A stretch of 64,000 nucleotides of DNA from the NCBI RefSeq assembly GCF_042648365.1, contig NZ_JBHRXI010000010.1, positions 1 to 64,000 of the forward strand. The letters run 5' to 3'. Source of the stretch: Lutimaribacter_A marinistellae. GTDB taxonomy: Bacteria; Pseudomonadota; Alphaproteobacteria; Rhodobacterales; Rhodobacteraceae. Shown in pieces: positions 35,534-43,452 of this stretch. A program made the position numbers and the translations under genes. The notes below the pieces were generated by a model. That model worked only from the letters and a program-made list of their open reading frames with translations. It did not search any database and was not told the origin of the DNA. Position 1 is the first letter of the stretch. Every line of letters begins with the position of its first letter.

Positions 35534-36027
35534 CGCTGCATCTCCATGTACTTGCCCTCGATCTCGGCGCGCAGGTTGGGATCGATCCTGTCGAAATGCA
35601 CCATCCCGTTCAGGTGATCGAATTCGTGCTGGATGCAGCGCGCCTCGAACCCGTCGAAATCGGCCATGTGAATGTCGCCTTCGGCCGCCGTCCATTGCAC
35701 GGTCACGGCCTGCCACCGCTCGACCGGGACGGTTACGCCAGGGATCGACAGGCAGCCCTCGTCGCCCACGACGGGTACGCGTTCGGCCGCCATGATCAAC
35801 GGGTTGATCATCGTCATCGGCGCGGGTCTGCCCTCTTTCCAGCCGCAATCCATAACGAACAGTCGCAGCATCACGCCCACTTGCGGCGCGGCAAGCCCGC
35901 GACCCTGAGCGGCATACATGGTGTCGAACATGTCGGCGATCAGCTCGTCAAGGCGCGTATCCTCGACCGGAGCGCATTTCTGCGACAAACGCGGATCTGG
36001 CCAGCGAAGGATGTCGCGCACACTCAC
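35530..36027 (-). CDS. def: Peptide deformylase (second copy)
   Basis: A 165-residue deformylase with all three motifs: GRGLAAPQVG, DEGCLSIPG and HEFDHLNG. It removes the N-formyl group from nascent proteins. It differs from the upstream copy in its C-terminal tail and in the insertion before motif 2. It overlaps its neighbours on both sides by 4 bp (ATGA). Confidence 0.93.
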   Translation of the reverse strand: MSVRDILRWPDPRLSQKCAPVEDTRLDELIADMFDTMYAAQGRGLAAPQVGVMLRLFVMDCGWKEGRPAPMTMINPLIMAAERVPVVGDEGCLSIPGVTVPVERWQAVTVQWTAAEGDIHMADFDGFEARCIQHEFDHLNGMVHFDRIDPNLRAEIEGKYMEMQR

Positions 36028-36542
36028 GCCCGGGCCATCTCGCGCTTGAGCTTCTGCATCTTGCGAGTGATCATCTGCCGCTTCAGCGGCTTGAGGTAGT
36101 CGATGAACAGCTTTCCGTCGAGATGGTCGATCTCATGCTGCACGCAGGTCGCCCAAAGCCCGTCAAAGGTCTCGCGTTGAAGGGTTCCGTTACGGTCCAG
36201 CCATTCGACCTCGACCGCGGCAGGGCGCGTCACCTCGGCATACTGATCGGGGATCGACAGGCACCCTTCGTCGTAAACGCTGGTTTCGTCCGACGCGGAT
36301 ATGATCTCGGGGTTGAACATGACCAGCGGGCGGGGTGCCTCGCCCTCTTCCTTGACACAGTCCAGCACGATCAGCCGGTCCAGCACCCCGACCTGGGGTG
36401 CCGCCAGGCCGATACCCGGTGCATCATACATGGTTTCGAGCATGTCATCGGCCAGCTGGCGCAGCTCGTCACTCAAATCTGCGACCGGCGCGCATGTCTT
36501 TTTCAGGCGCGGATCGGGATGTATCAGGATCTTGCGTTTCAT
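36024..36542 (-). CDS. def: Peptide deformylase (first, canonical copy)
   Basis: A 172-residue deformylase with GIGLAAPQVG, DEGCLSIPDQYA and HEIDHLDGKLFIDYL, followed by a basic C-terminal helix of the standard type. It is the first gene of the def-def-def'-fmt-membrane protein unit and is the likely housekeeping enzyme. Confidence 0.96.
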   Translation of the reverse strand: MKRKILIHPDPRLKKTCAPVADLSDELRQLADDMLETMYDAPGIGLAAPQVGVLDRLIVLDCVKEEGEAPRPLVMFNPEIISASDETSVYDEGCLSIPDQYAEVTRPAAVEVEWLDRNGTLQRETFDGLWATCVQHEIDHLDGKLFIDYLKPLKRQMITRKMQKLKREMARA

Positions 36543-36640
36543 GCAGGGGGATTTAGGCGATCACGCCCGCCATCGCAACGCCTCTTGCACCCGCGCGGCA
36601 AGAGGTTAGCTTCGCCTGCGACACCTGAACGGAGCGATAC

Positions 36641-37813
36641 ATGAATTTCGACGATCTGACCGAACGACGCGGCAGCCACTGTGCCAAATGGGATGCAATG
36701 GAAGCGATCTATGGCGTGTCGCCAGATGACGGCCTGCCGATGTGGGTCGCGGACATGGACCTCCCCGTTCCGGACTGCATTCTCGACGCGCTTCGCGGCA
36801 TGGTCGATCACGGGATCTTCGGTTACGACACGCTCGACGCGCCCTACAAGGCGGCAATCGGCTGGTGGATGCAAGAGCGTCACGACTGGCAGGTGGCACC
36901 CGAGGCGATCTTTACCACCACGGGCCTCGTGAACGGCGTCGGCATGTGCCTTGATGCTTACACGCAGCCGGGCGACGAGATCGTACTGTTCACCCCCGTC
37001 TATCACGCCTTTGCCAAGGTGATCCGAAACGCCGGGCGCAAGGTCGTCGAACGGCAAATGATCCTCGAGAACGACCGCTACAAGCTCGACTTCGAGACGT
37101 GGGACGCCCAAATGACGGGCACCGAAAAGATGCTGATCTTCTGCTCGCCGCACAATCCCGGCGGCCGTGTCTGGACCGAAGAAGAACTACGCGGCGTTGC
37201 CGATTTCGCGCGTCGGCACGATCTTTTGCTGATATCGGACGAGGTACATCATGACCTCGTGTTTCCGGGCGCGCGCCATGTTCCGATGCAGAATGCAGCA
37301 CCCGAGATCGCTGACAGGCTTATCATGCTGACCGCGCCGTCCAAGACCTTCAACATCGCAGGGCTACATACCGGGCAGGTCATTATCCCCGACGAGACCT
37401 TGCGCAAACCCTTCGCCGCACGGATGAGCGCACTGAACCTTTCGTCGAATTCGATGGGCATGCGCGCGACAATGGCAGCCTACTCTCCCGAGGGTGCAGC
37501 CTGGGTCGATCAACTGGTGGCCTATCTGGACGGCAACCGACAGGTTTTCGACGCGGCCGTTGCCGAGATTCCCGGCCTGCGCTCCATACCGCTTGAAGCG
37601 ACCTACCTGTCATGGGTGGATTTTTCCGGCACCGGCATGCCGCGCGAGGAATTCACCGCCCGCGTCGAGAAAACGGCAAGGATCGCCGCCAACCACGGCA
37701 CGACTTTTGGAACCGGCGGCGAAAACTTCCTGCGGTTCAACCTCGCGACACAGCGCAGCCGGGTAGAAGACGCCTGCAAGCGCCTGAAAGCGGCATTCTC
37801 CGATCTGCAATGA
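36641..37813 (+). CDS. PatB/MalY-type PLP aminotransferase (putative cystathionine beta-lyase)
   Basis: A 390-residue fold-type I PLP enzyme of the MalY/PatB group. The N-terminal sequence DDGLPMWVADMDLPVPDCILDAL is diagnostic of that group. PLP-binding lysine is in TAPSKTFNIAGLH, and FCSPHNPGGRVWT plus ISDEVHHDLVFPG complete the site. Members cleave C-S bonds of cystathionine or cysteine conjugates; the natural substrate here is not determinable. Confidence 0.92.
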   Translation: MNFDDLTERRGSHCAKWDAMEAIYGVSPDDGLPMWVADMDLPVPDCILDALRGMVDHGIFGYDTLDAPYKAAIGWWMQERHDWQVAPEAIFTTTGLVNGVGMCLDAYTQPGDEIVLFTPVYHAFAKVIRNAGRKVVERQMILENDRYKLDFETWDAQMTGTEKMLIFCSPHNPGGRVWTEEELRGVADFARRHDLLLISDEVHHDLVFPGARHVPMQNAAPEIADRLIMLTAPSKTFNIAGLHTGQVIIPDETLRKPFAARMSALNLSSNSMGMRATMAAYSPEGAAWVDQLVAYLDGNRQVFDAAVAEIPGLRSIPLEATYLSWVDFSGTGMPREEFTARVEKTARIAANHGTTFGTGGENFLRFNLATQRSRVEDACKRLKAAFSDLQ

Positions 37814-37819
37814 GGCGTC

Positions 37820-37839
37820 GGGCCGGCCTTTGCCGGCCC
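37820..37839. terminator. Hairpin between convergent genes
   Basis: GGGCCGGC (37820-37827) pairs with GCCGGCCC (37832-37839) around CTTT, in the 29-bp gap between the PatB-like gene and the convergent small gene. There is no T-run; probably a bidirectional stop signal. Confidence 0.45.
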
Positions 37840-37842
37840 CGC

Positions 37843-38193
37843 TCATTCCAAGGGCAGATATGCGACGGGCGCATCGGCGGCCCGTTCGAAGTCGAGCGCG
37901 GCGCTCTCGGCGCTGGCGGTGCTGCGCTTGAAGTCGTAACGCATCTCACCCCCTTCCTCTTCGGCGGCGACAATCAGACACTGACACAAGTGCTTTCCAC
38001 CATCGTAGATATCCACGAGTCCACGCAGACGGGGCGTTGCCGCCGCTTCGACCGCAAAACCGCCACGCCACATGCGCAGAACCCGATAGCTTTCAGTCCC
38101 GACCTCGACGCGTAGACGGCTTGTCTTTTTCAAAGCCGCAATGCGCGCCGCATCCAGACTGTCACTGATCTCTTTCGGAACGAAATTGTCCAT
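37843..38193 (-). CDS. Conserved small soluble protein, weakly PilZ-like
   Basis: A 116-residue protein starting MDNFVPKEISDSLDAARIAALKK. The segment SRLRVEVGTESYRVLRMWRGGFAVEA followed by LVDIYDGGKHLCQCLI has the beta-strand rhythm of a PilZ-like barrel, but the c-di-GMP-binding RxxxR and (D/N)xSxxG motifs are not clear. I therefore leave the function open. It is convergent with the PatB-like gene and divergent from the GST gene. Confidence 0.7.
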   Translation of the reverse strand: MDNFVPKEISDSLDAARIAALKKTSRLRVEVGTESYRVLRMWRGGFAVEAAATPRLRGLVDIYDGGKHLCQCLIVAAEEEGGEMRYDFKRSTASAESAALDFERAADAPVAYLPLE

Positions 38194-38411
38194 CACCGGA
38201 TCCCCCGCAGAATCATTCGGATTGTGCCGCAACCTCATGTCGGATCAAGAAAAAATCGTACCGAACACATGAATGGTTATCCGGCGTTGCATGCTGTGCA
38301 TGTCTCGCTGTGCGTCCATGCAGCCCGGTTGCGCGCCCAGCGGCCTGTGCGGATGGACCGCCCGCCGCTAGGTCTTGCCCAATAAACAGACCACGCAACG
38401 GAGGATGACCC

Positions 38412-39401
38412 ATGGGCCTGCTCGTCGATGGCGAATGGAAAGACAAATGGTACGACACGGAATCGACCGGCGGCAAATTCGAGCGGTCCGAGTCGCAGTT
38501 TCGCAACTGGGTCACGTCTGACGGTGCGCCGGGACCATCGGGTGAAGGCGGCTTCGAAGCTGAATGGGGGCGCTATCACCTCTATGTCAGCCTCGCCTGT
38601 CCCTGGGCGCATCGGACCATGATCTTCCGCCATCTCAAGGGGTTGAGCGATCTTATCGACCTGTCGGTCGTGCACCCCTACATGCTTGGCCATGGCTGGA
38701 CTTTCGGAACCGACTATGACGGCGCGACCGGCGATCCGCTTCATGGTTTCGACTATGCTCACCAAGTCTACACCAAGGCCGACCCGGTCTATTCCGGCCG
38801 GGTGACGGTCCCGATCCTCTGGGACAAGAAACGCGAAACCATCGTTTCGAACGAAAGCGCCGACATCATCCGTATGTTCAACAGCGCCTTTGATGGCCTG
38901 ACCGGAAACACCGATGATTACTGGCCGGCAGAGCTGCGCAGTGCCATCGAAGAGGTGAATGCCCGCGTCTACGACACCGTGAACAATGGTGTCTACAAGG
39001 CCGGATTTGCCACAAGCCAGAGTGCTTATGACGAGGCAATTCATCCGCTGTTCGACAGCCTGGACTGGCTGGAGGAGCGCCTTGCAACCAAACGGTACCT
39101 TATGGGCGAGCGGATAACCGAGGCCGACTGGCGGCTGTTCACCACGCTGATCCGGTTCGACAAGGTCTACAACACGCATTTCAAGTGCAACCGGAACCGC
39201 ATCGTGGATTACCCGAACCTTTGGGGCTACGTCCGTGAGCTGTATCAGTGGCCGGGTGTCGCCGAGACGGTCAATTTCGATCACATCGTCGGCCATTACT
39301 ACTACAGCCATACATCGATCAATCCGCACCGCATCGTCCCGATCAATCCCGATCTGGACCTAGATGCACCGCACGGACGGGATCAACGCCCCGCCGCGTA
39401 A
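38412..39401 (+). CDS. Glutathionyl-hydroquinone reductase-like (Xi class) GST
   Basis: A 329-residue glutathione S-transferase of the Xi/YqjG type, about 100 residues longer than typical GSTs. The active cysteine is in LACPWAHRTMIFRHLKGL, and the C-terminal domain has TEADWRLFTTLIRFDKVYNTHFKCNRNRI and GHYYYSHTSINPHRIVPINP, the family signature. It would reduce glutathionyl-hydroquinones. Its 3' end overlaps the convergent receiver gene by 19 bp. Confidence 0.93.
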   Translation: MGLLVDGEWKDKWYDTESTGGKFERSESQFRNWVTSDGAPGPSGEGGFEAEWGRYHLYVSLACPWAHRTMIFRHLKGLSDLIDLSVVHPYMLGHGWTFGTDYDGATGDPLHGFDYAHQVYTKADPVYSGRVTVPILWDKKRETIVSNESADIIRMFNSAFDGLTGNTDDYWPAELRSAIEEVNARVYDTVNNGVYKAGFATSQSAYDEAIHPLFDSLDWLEERLATKRYLMGERITEADWRLFTTLIRFDKVYNTHFKCNRNRIVDYPNLWGYVRELYQWPGVAETVNFDHIVGHYYYSHTSINPHRIVPINPDLDLDAPHGRDQRPAA

Positions 39402-39745
39402 TGCTCCACCATCGCCGCCAGGTCTTCTGGCGGCGTTCCGCTTTGCACATAGGCACAGGCATTCGGGCTATGGGCAAAGATCGACCCGTCCGAGAAGAAC
39501 GTCGTATTGGTGACGAAGATCACCCGCGCCTTCGGACGGCGGTAGCTGGCGAAATCCGCCACCGCGAGGGCGCTGCCATCCTCAAGCACGAGGTCGAGCA
39601 CGATTATATCGTAATCAGACGCGTAGAGCGCCAGGATGGCCGTGTCCTGTGAGCTGACCAGCGAGACGTCCCCGCCCTGGCGTTGCAGGTGGCGTTGCCA
39701 AAGCCGTCCAAGCTCTGGATTGCTTTCGACGATCAATACATTCAT
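39383..39745 (-). CDS. Receiver-only response regulator
   Basis: A 120-residue CheY-like receiver domain with no output domain. The start MNVLIVESNPELGRLWQRHL gives the first beta strand, with Glu-Ser-Asn in place of the usual Asp-Asp pair. The phosphoacceptor Asp is in IIVLDLVLEDGS, and FVTNTTFF stands where the conserved Thr/Ser is expected; the conserved Lys is not obvious. Phosphorylation is therefore uncertain. Its last 19 bp overlap the convergent GST gene. No kinase lies nearby. Confidence 0.8.
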   Translation of the reverse strand: MNVLIVESNPELGRLWQRHLQRQGGDVSLVSSQDTAILALYASDYDIIVLDLVLEDGSALAVADFASYRRPKARVIFVTNTTFFSDGSIFAHSPNACAYVQSGTPPEDLAAMVEHYAAGR

Positions 39746-39932
39746 TTTCTGACACCTCGGCACTGTGCAATCGTTGTGCCGTCCCCCGCATCTCCGGTGA
39801 TCTGCCCAAAGACTTAACAAACGATTAACGATGAAATGAGGGGCCTGCGGATCGGCGGATTCGCTTGTGCGACCGGCAGGAATCCGCTTGAAACACGGGA
39901 ATAGCGCAACCAGAACAGGAATGTCACCGCAG

Positions 39933-40901
39933 ATGACCAACCCGCGGCAAATCGAGGACCGTTCGCGCCGCCACCGCGACCACGGGGGAGGAATCGATCA
40001 TGCCATCTCGGTCTACGGTGGTAGTCGGGCCGATTGGCTGGACTTGTCGACCGGCATCAATCCGCATCCCTACCCATTGCCGATCCTTGAGACGCTGGAC
40101 TGGACCGCCCTGCCCGACCGCGCTGCCTTCAGCCGGCTTTGCAATGCCGCGCGCGACTTCTGGAATGTGCCGGACGAGGCAGCGATCCTCCCTGCGCCCG
40201 GCGCGTCGGCATTGATCGCCCGGTTGCCAGCCCTGTACCCCGCCGACCGCGTCGAAATCACGCCGCCAACCTACAACGAACATGCCGCTGCCTTTCGCGC
40301 ACATGGCTGGGACGTCGTCGAAGATGGCCCCGCAACAGCCCGGGTGCTGGTCCACCCCAACAATCCCGACGGCAGGGTTTGGACCGCAGCCGACGCCACG
40401 GCCCGCCTGACCATCATCGACGAGAGCTTTTGCGACGTGTTGCCGGAACGCAGTCTTGTGAACCTCGCCGCAGGTGAAGGCACCATCGTGCTCAAGAGCT
40501 TTGGCAAGTTCTGGGGGCTTGCCGGTCTTCGGCTTGGATTTGCAATCGCGCAGCCCGAAATCATCGATCGGCTAGCCGATTTGACGGGTCCTTGGGCGGT
40601 ATCGGGGCCTGCGCTCCGCGTCGGTACCTTGGCGCTGCAGGATGCCGAGTGGGCGGACCGAACCCGCGCGCACCTCGAGGCAGAAGCGCAAAAATTGGAT
40701 CAACTGATGATCAAACGGGGCGCACAGTTATTGGGTGGTACGAGCCTTTTCCGACTCTACGACGTCGATGACGCGCAGGCGTCGCATGATCGTCTGGCGC
40801 GAAAGCACATCCTGACCCGCGTCTTTCCCTACTCGCGCCGGATGCTTCGCCTCGGCCTGCCGCCTTCGGGCGCTTGGGATCGGCTGGAGGACGCCCTTTG
40901 A
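39933..40901 (+). CDS. cobC: Threonine-phosphate decarboxylase / cobalamin aminotransferase CobC
   Basis: A protein of about 322 residues, a fold-type I PLP enzyme making the aminopropanol phosphate arm of cobalamin. The N-terminal DHGGGIDHAISVYGGSRADWLDLSTGINPHPYP is typical of CobC/CobD decarboxylases. The PLP lysine is in IVLKSFGKFWGLAGLRLGF. Starts at 39867 and 39921 are possible; I prefer 39933, with AGGA 12 nt upstream. It is coupled to cobD by a TTGA overlap. Confidence 0.92.
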   Translation: MTNPRQIEDRSRRHRDHGGGIDHAISVYGGSRADWLDLSTGINPHPYPLPILETLDWTALPDRAAFSRLCNAARDFWNVPDEAAILPAPGASALIARLPALYPADRVEITPPTYNEHAAAFRAHGWDVVEDGPATARVLVHPNNPDGRVWTAADATARLTIIDESFCDVLPERSLVNLAAGEGTIVLKSFGKFWGLAGLRLGFAIAQPEIIDRLADLTGPWAVSGPALRVGTLALQDAEWADRTRAHLEAEAQKLDQLMIKRGAQLLGGTSLFRLYDVDDAQASHDRLARKHILTRVFPYSRRMLRLGLPPSGAWDRLEDAL

Positions 40902-41818
40902 ACACGGCCTTCATCCTCGCCGGTGCCATGTTGCTGGACGCTGCACTCGGAGAGCCTGATTGGCTCTGGTCGCGCCTGCGCCATCCCGCCGTTCTCTTCG
41001 GTGACGCAGTGGGCTTTTGCGACCGTCGTTTCAACAATGGCACGCATCGACGCCTCAAGGGTGCCTTGGTGGTGGCCGCACTGGCGCTTGGCGCGGTGTC
41101 GCTTGGTGCGGCTCTTGCCCAATTGGGGTGGGTCGTGGAACTGATCTTGTGCGCCATCCTCCTCGCCCAACGCTCGCTGGCCGAACATGTCGGACAGGTG
41201 GCTGCCTCGCTGCGCCTTTCCCTGCCCGAGGCACGCAGCATGGTCGCCCGCATCGTATCGCGCGACACCTCCCAGATGGACGGGCCGCAAGTTGCGCGAG
41301 CCGCCATCGAAAGCGCGGCGGAAAACCTGAGTGACGGTGTGATCGCGCCTGCCTTCTGGTTTCTTGTCGGCGGGCTTCCCGGGCTCTTTCTGTACAAGGT
41401 CATCAACACCGCGGACAGCATGATCGGCTATCTCAATGACCGTTACGCCGAATTTGGCTGGGCCGCCGCGAAACTGGACGATCTGCTCAATCTCATCCCG
41501 TCGCGGCTGACTTGCCTGATGCTGGTCGCGCTGTCGAACGGATCGCGTCACTGGCGCGCCATCGTCGAGGACGCCGAGCGTCATGTGTCACCGAATGCCG
41601 GCTGGCCCGAGGCCGCGATGGCCCGCGCGCTGAAGGTCGCGCTCGCCGGGCCGCGCAGCTATCATGGACAGGTCCGGCACCTTGCCTGGGTTAATGAAAC
41701 GGCCCGCAAGGATATCGGCCCGCATGAGATCGAGAAGGCCATCCGTCTCTTGTGGCAGGTCTGGGCCTTGGGGCTAGGCCTTGCAATCGCGATTTTCACA
41801 ATCACCTTTGTTGTCTGA
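40898..41818 (+). CDS. cobD: Adenosylcobinamide-phosphate synthase
   Basis: A 306-residue integral membrane protein (CobD/CbiB) that attaches aminopropanol phosphate to adenosylcobyric acid. The start is a TTG overlapping the cobC stop, preceded by GGAGGA. Typical motifs are LLDAALGEPDWLWSRLRHPAVLFG, AESAAENLSDGVIAPAFWFLVGGLPGLFLYKVINTADSMIGY (here beginning with ARAAIESAAENLSDG) and a C-terminal membrane helix. It forms a two-gene cobalamin unit with cobC. Confidence 0.95.
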   Translation: MNTAFILAGAMLLDAALGEPDWLWSRLRHPAVLFGDAVGFCDRRFNNGTHRRLKGALVVAALALGAVSLGAALAQLGWVVELILCAILLAQRSLAEHVGQVAASLRLSLPEARSMVARIVSRDTSQMDGPQVARAAIESAAENLSDGVIAPAFWFLVGGLPGLFLYKVINTADSMIGYLNDRYAEFGWAAAKLDDLLNLIPSRLTCLMLVALSNGSRHWRAIVEDAERHVSPNAGWPEAAMARALKVALAGPRSYHGQVRHLAWVNETARKDIGPHEIEKAIRLLWQVWALGLGLAIAIFTITFVV

Positions 41819-41843
41819 CGATTGATCGACCCAAAGGATTTTC

Positions 41844-43016
41844 ATGCGCCTTTCCAAGCTACTGCAGCACTCCGCCGCCATCACCCTCCTCGCCGCTCCG
41901 GCCTTTGCGCAATGTGGCGGCAGCTTCCCGGGTTTCATTGATGGGCTCAAATCCGAGGCCGTCTCGCGTGGGCATGATCCGGCAGCTGTCGAACGCTTCT
42001 TTCGCGGCGTCCAGCAGGATGGCAAGGTCATCCGTGCCGACCGTGCCCAAGGCGTCTTTCAGAAACCTTTTATCGAGTTTTCGCAAAGGCTGATTTCTTC
42101 GAACCGCCTGAACACCGGTCGCCAGATGGCGGAACGCTATCACGGCGTGTTCGACCGGATCGAGGCGGAATACGGCGTGTCGCGCGGCGTCCTTCTCGCC
42201 TTTTGGGCATTCGAGACGGACTATGGCGGCTACCAGGGCGATTTCAACACGCGCAACGCACTGGTCACCCTGTCGCATGACTGCCGCAGGCCGGACCTGT
42301 TCCGCCCGCAGGTCTTTGCCGCCATCGAACTCTACGAACAGGGCGATTTCGACCCGGACCGCACGACCGGTGCATGGGCGGGGGAGATCGGGATGGTTCA
42401 GATGCTGCCACAGGACATCCTCGACAACGGCGTTGATGCCGATGGCGACGGGCAGGTTTCGCTCAAGACCTCGGCCCCCGATGCGCTTGAATCGGGCGCG
42501 CGCATGCTGTCGCATCTGGGATGGCGCGCCAACGAACCCTGGCTGCAAGAGGTCAGCGTCCCGGCGGAAATGGATTGGTCCCTGACTGGCCCGGGGAAAC
42601 CACGCCCGGTTTCGGAATGGCAGGCCATGGGCGTTACGCCCCGCAACGGTGCATTTTCGAATCTGCCTGCCTCTCTGGTTCTGCCCCAGGGAAAGAATGG
42701 CCCCGCCTTCCTCGCCTATCCCAATTTCGACGTCTACTTCGAATGGAACCAAAGCTTCGTGTACGTGATGACGGCTGCCTATTTCGCGACGCGACTGGAA
42801 GGGGCGCCGATTTATGACACGGGCAATCCAAGCGCGGGCCTCACCGGCGAACAGATGAAAGACTTGCAGCGCAAACTCGAAGCGCGCGGATATGATGTCG
42901 GCGGTGTCGACGGGATTCTCGGAGCAGGAACCCGGGCGGCGGTGCAGGCCGAGCAGGAGCGGCTTGGCCTGCCTGCCGATGCCTGGCCCACTCGGACGCT
43001 TCTCGACCGGTTGTGA
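41844..43016 (+). CDS. Lytic murein transglycosylase with peptidoglycan-binding domain
   Basis: A 390-residue MltB-type transglycosylase. It has an N-terminal signal peptide ending near AFAQ, the catalytic domain with ILLAFWAFETDYGGYQGDFNTRNALVTLSHDCRR-like sequence (here VLLAFWAFETDYGG, the Glu being catalytic), EIGMVQMLPQDILDNGVDADGDG, and a C-terminal PG_binding_1 domain (LQRKLEARGYDVGGVDGILGAGTRAAVQ). It acts on the cell wall in the periplasm. It begins 25 bp after cobD. Confidence 0.93.
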   Translation: MRLSKLLQHSAAITLLAAPAFAQCGGSFPGFIDGLKSEAVSRGHDPAAVERFFRGVQQDGKVIRADRAQGVFQKPFIEFSQRLISSNRLNTGRQMAERYHGVFDRIEAEYGVSRGVLLAFWAFETDYGGYQGDFNTRNALVTLSHDCRRPDLFRPQVFAAIELYEQGDFDPDRTTGAWAGEIGMVQMLPQDILDNGVDADGDGQVSLKTSAPDALESGARMLSHLGWRANEPWLQEVSVPAEMDWSLTGPGKPRPVSEWQAMGVTPRNGAFSNLPASLVLPQGKNGPAFLAYPNFDVYFEWNQSFVYVMTAAYFATRLEGAPIYDTGNPSAGLTGEQMKDLQRKLEARGYDVGGVDGILGAGTRAAVQAEQERLGLPADAWPTRTLLDRL

Positions 43017-43033
43017 CGGTCAACGGTGCGGGG

Positions 43034-43408
43034 TCAGGGGCGAATGCCCAGCTGTATCCGCACCGGCGTTTTCAGGTTGTGCTCGCGGACGTAGACGAGC
43101 AATTCGCTGTCGCCGACCATCATGTCACACCGTCTGAAATGGCGCCTGAAACTGATGCACAGATCACCGTTCCGGCGCAGTTTCATCATGCCCACCTTGA
43201 TCCCGTCCCCGATCACGTCCGGCATCGCAAGAGTCTGCCTTTCTCGGGTCTGCCGTTCCATCGAGGGGCTGAACAGTGGCTGGCCCGGCGCAGAGATCGC
43301 GAATCGGGCACTTGGCACGGATCCACCGATCTGTCGAAGCTTCATGGGATCGGCGCTGGCCGATGTGGCGACTAGGGTAGAGGCGATGATGATTTTCAGG
43401 CCATACAT
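43034..43408 (-). CDS. Small secreted protein of unknown function
   Basis: A 124-residue protein starting MYGLKIIIASTLVATSASA, a probable cleaved signal peptide. The mature part is basic and has two cysteines (about residues 85 and 94), which could pair in the periplasm. I recognise no domain. The Shine-Dalgarno is weak (TCAGGC). It is convergent with the transglycosylase and downstream of smc. Confidence 0.65.
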   Translation of the reverse strand: MYGLKIIIASTLVATSASADPMKLRQIGGSVPSARFAISAPGQPLFSPSMERQTRERQTLAMPDVIGDGIKVGMMKLRRNGDLCISFRRHFRRCDMMVGDSELLVYVREHNLKTPVRIQLGIRP

Positions 43409-43452
43409 GCCTGATTTAACGCCGTTTTGACGCACGAGTTCCCGCCCTGTGC

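Noticed and set aside
39746..39932. Possible cobalamin riboswitch before cobC
   Set aside because: A GGGAA stretch occurs near 39890, but the B12 box and the rest of the conserved core are absent and the space is too short.
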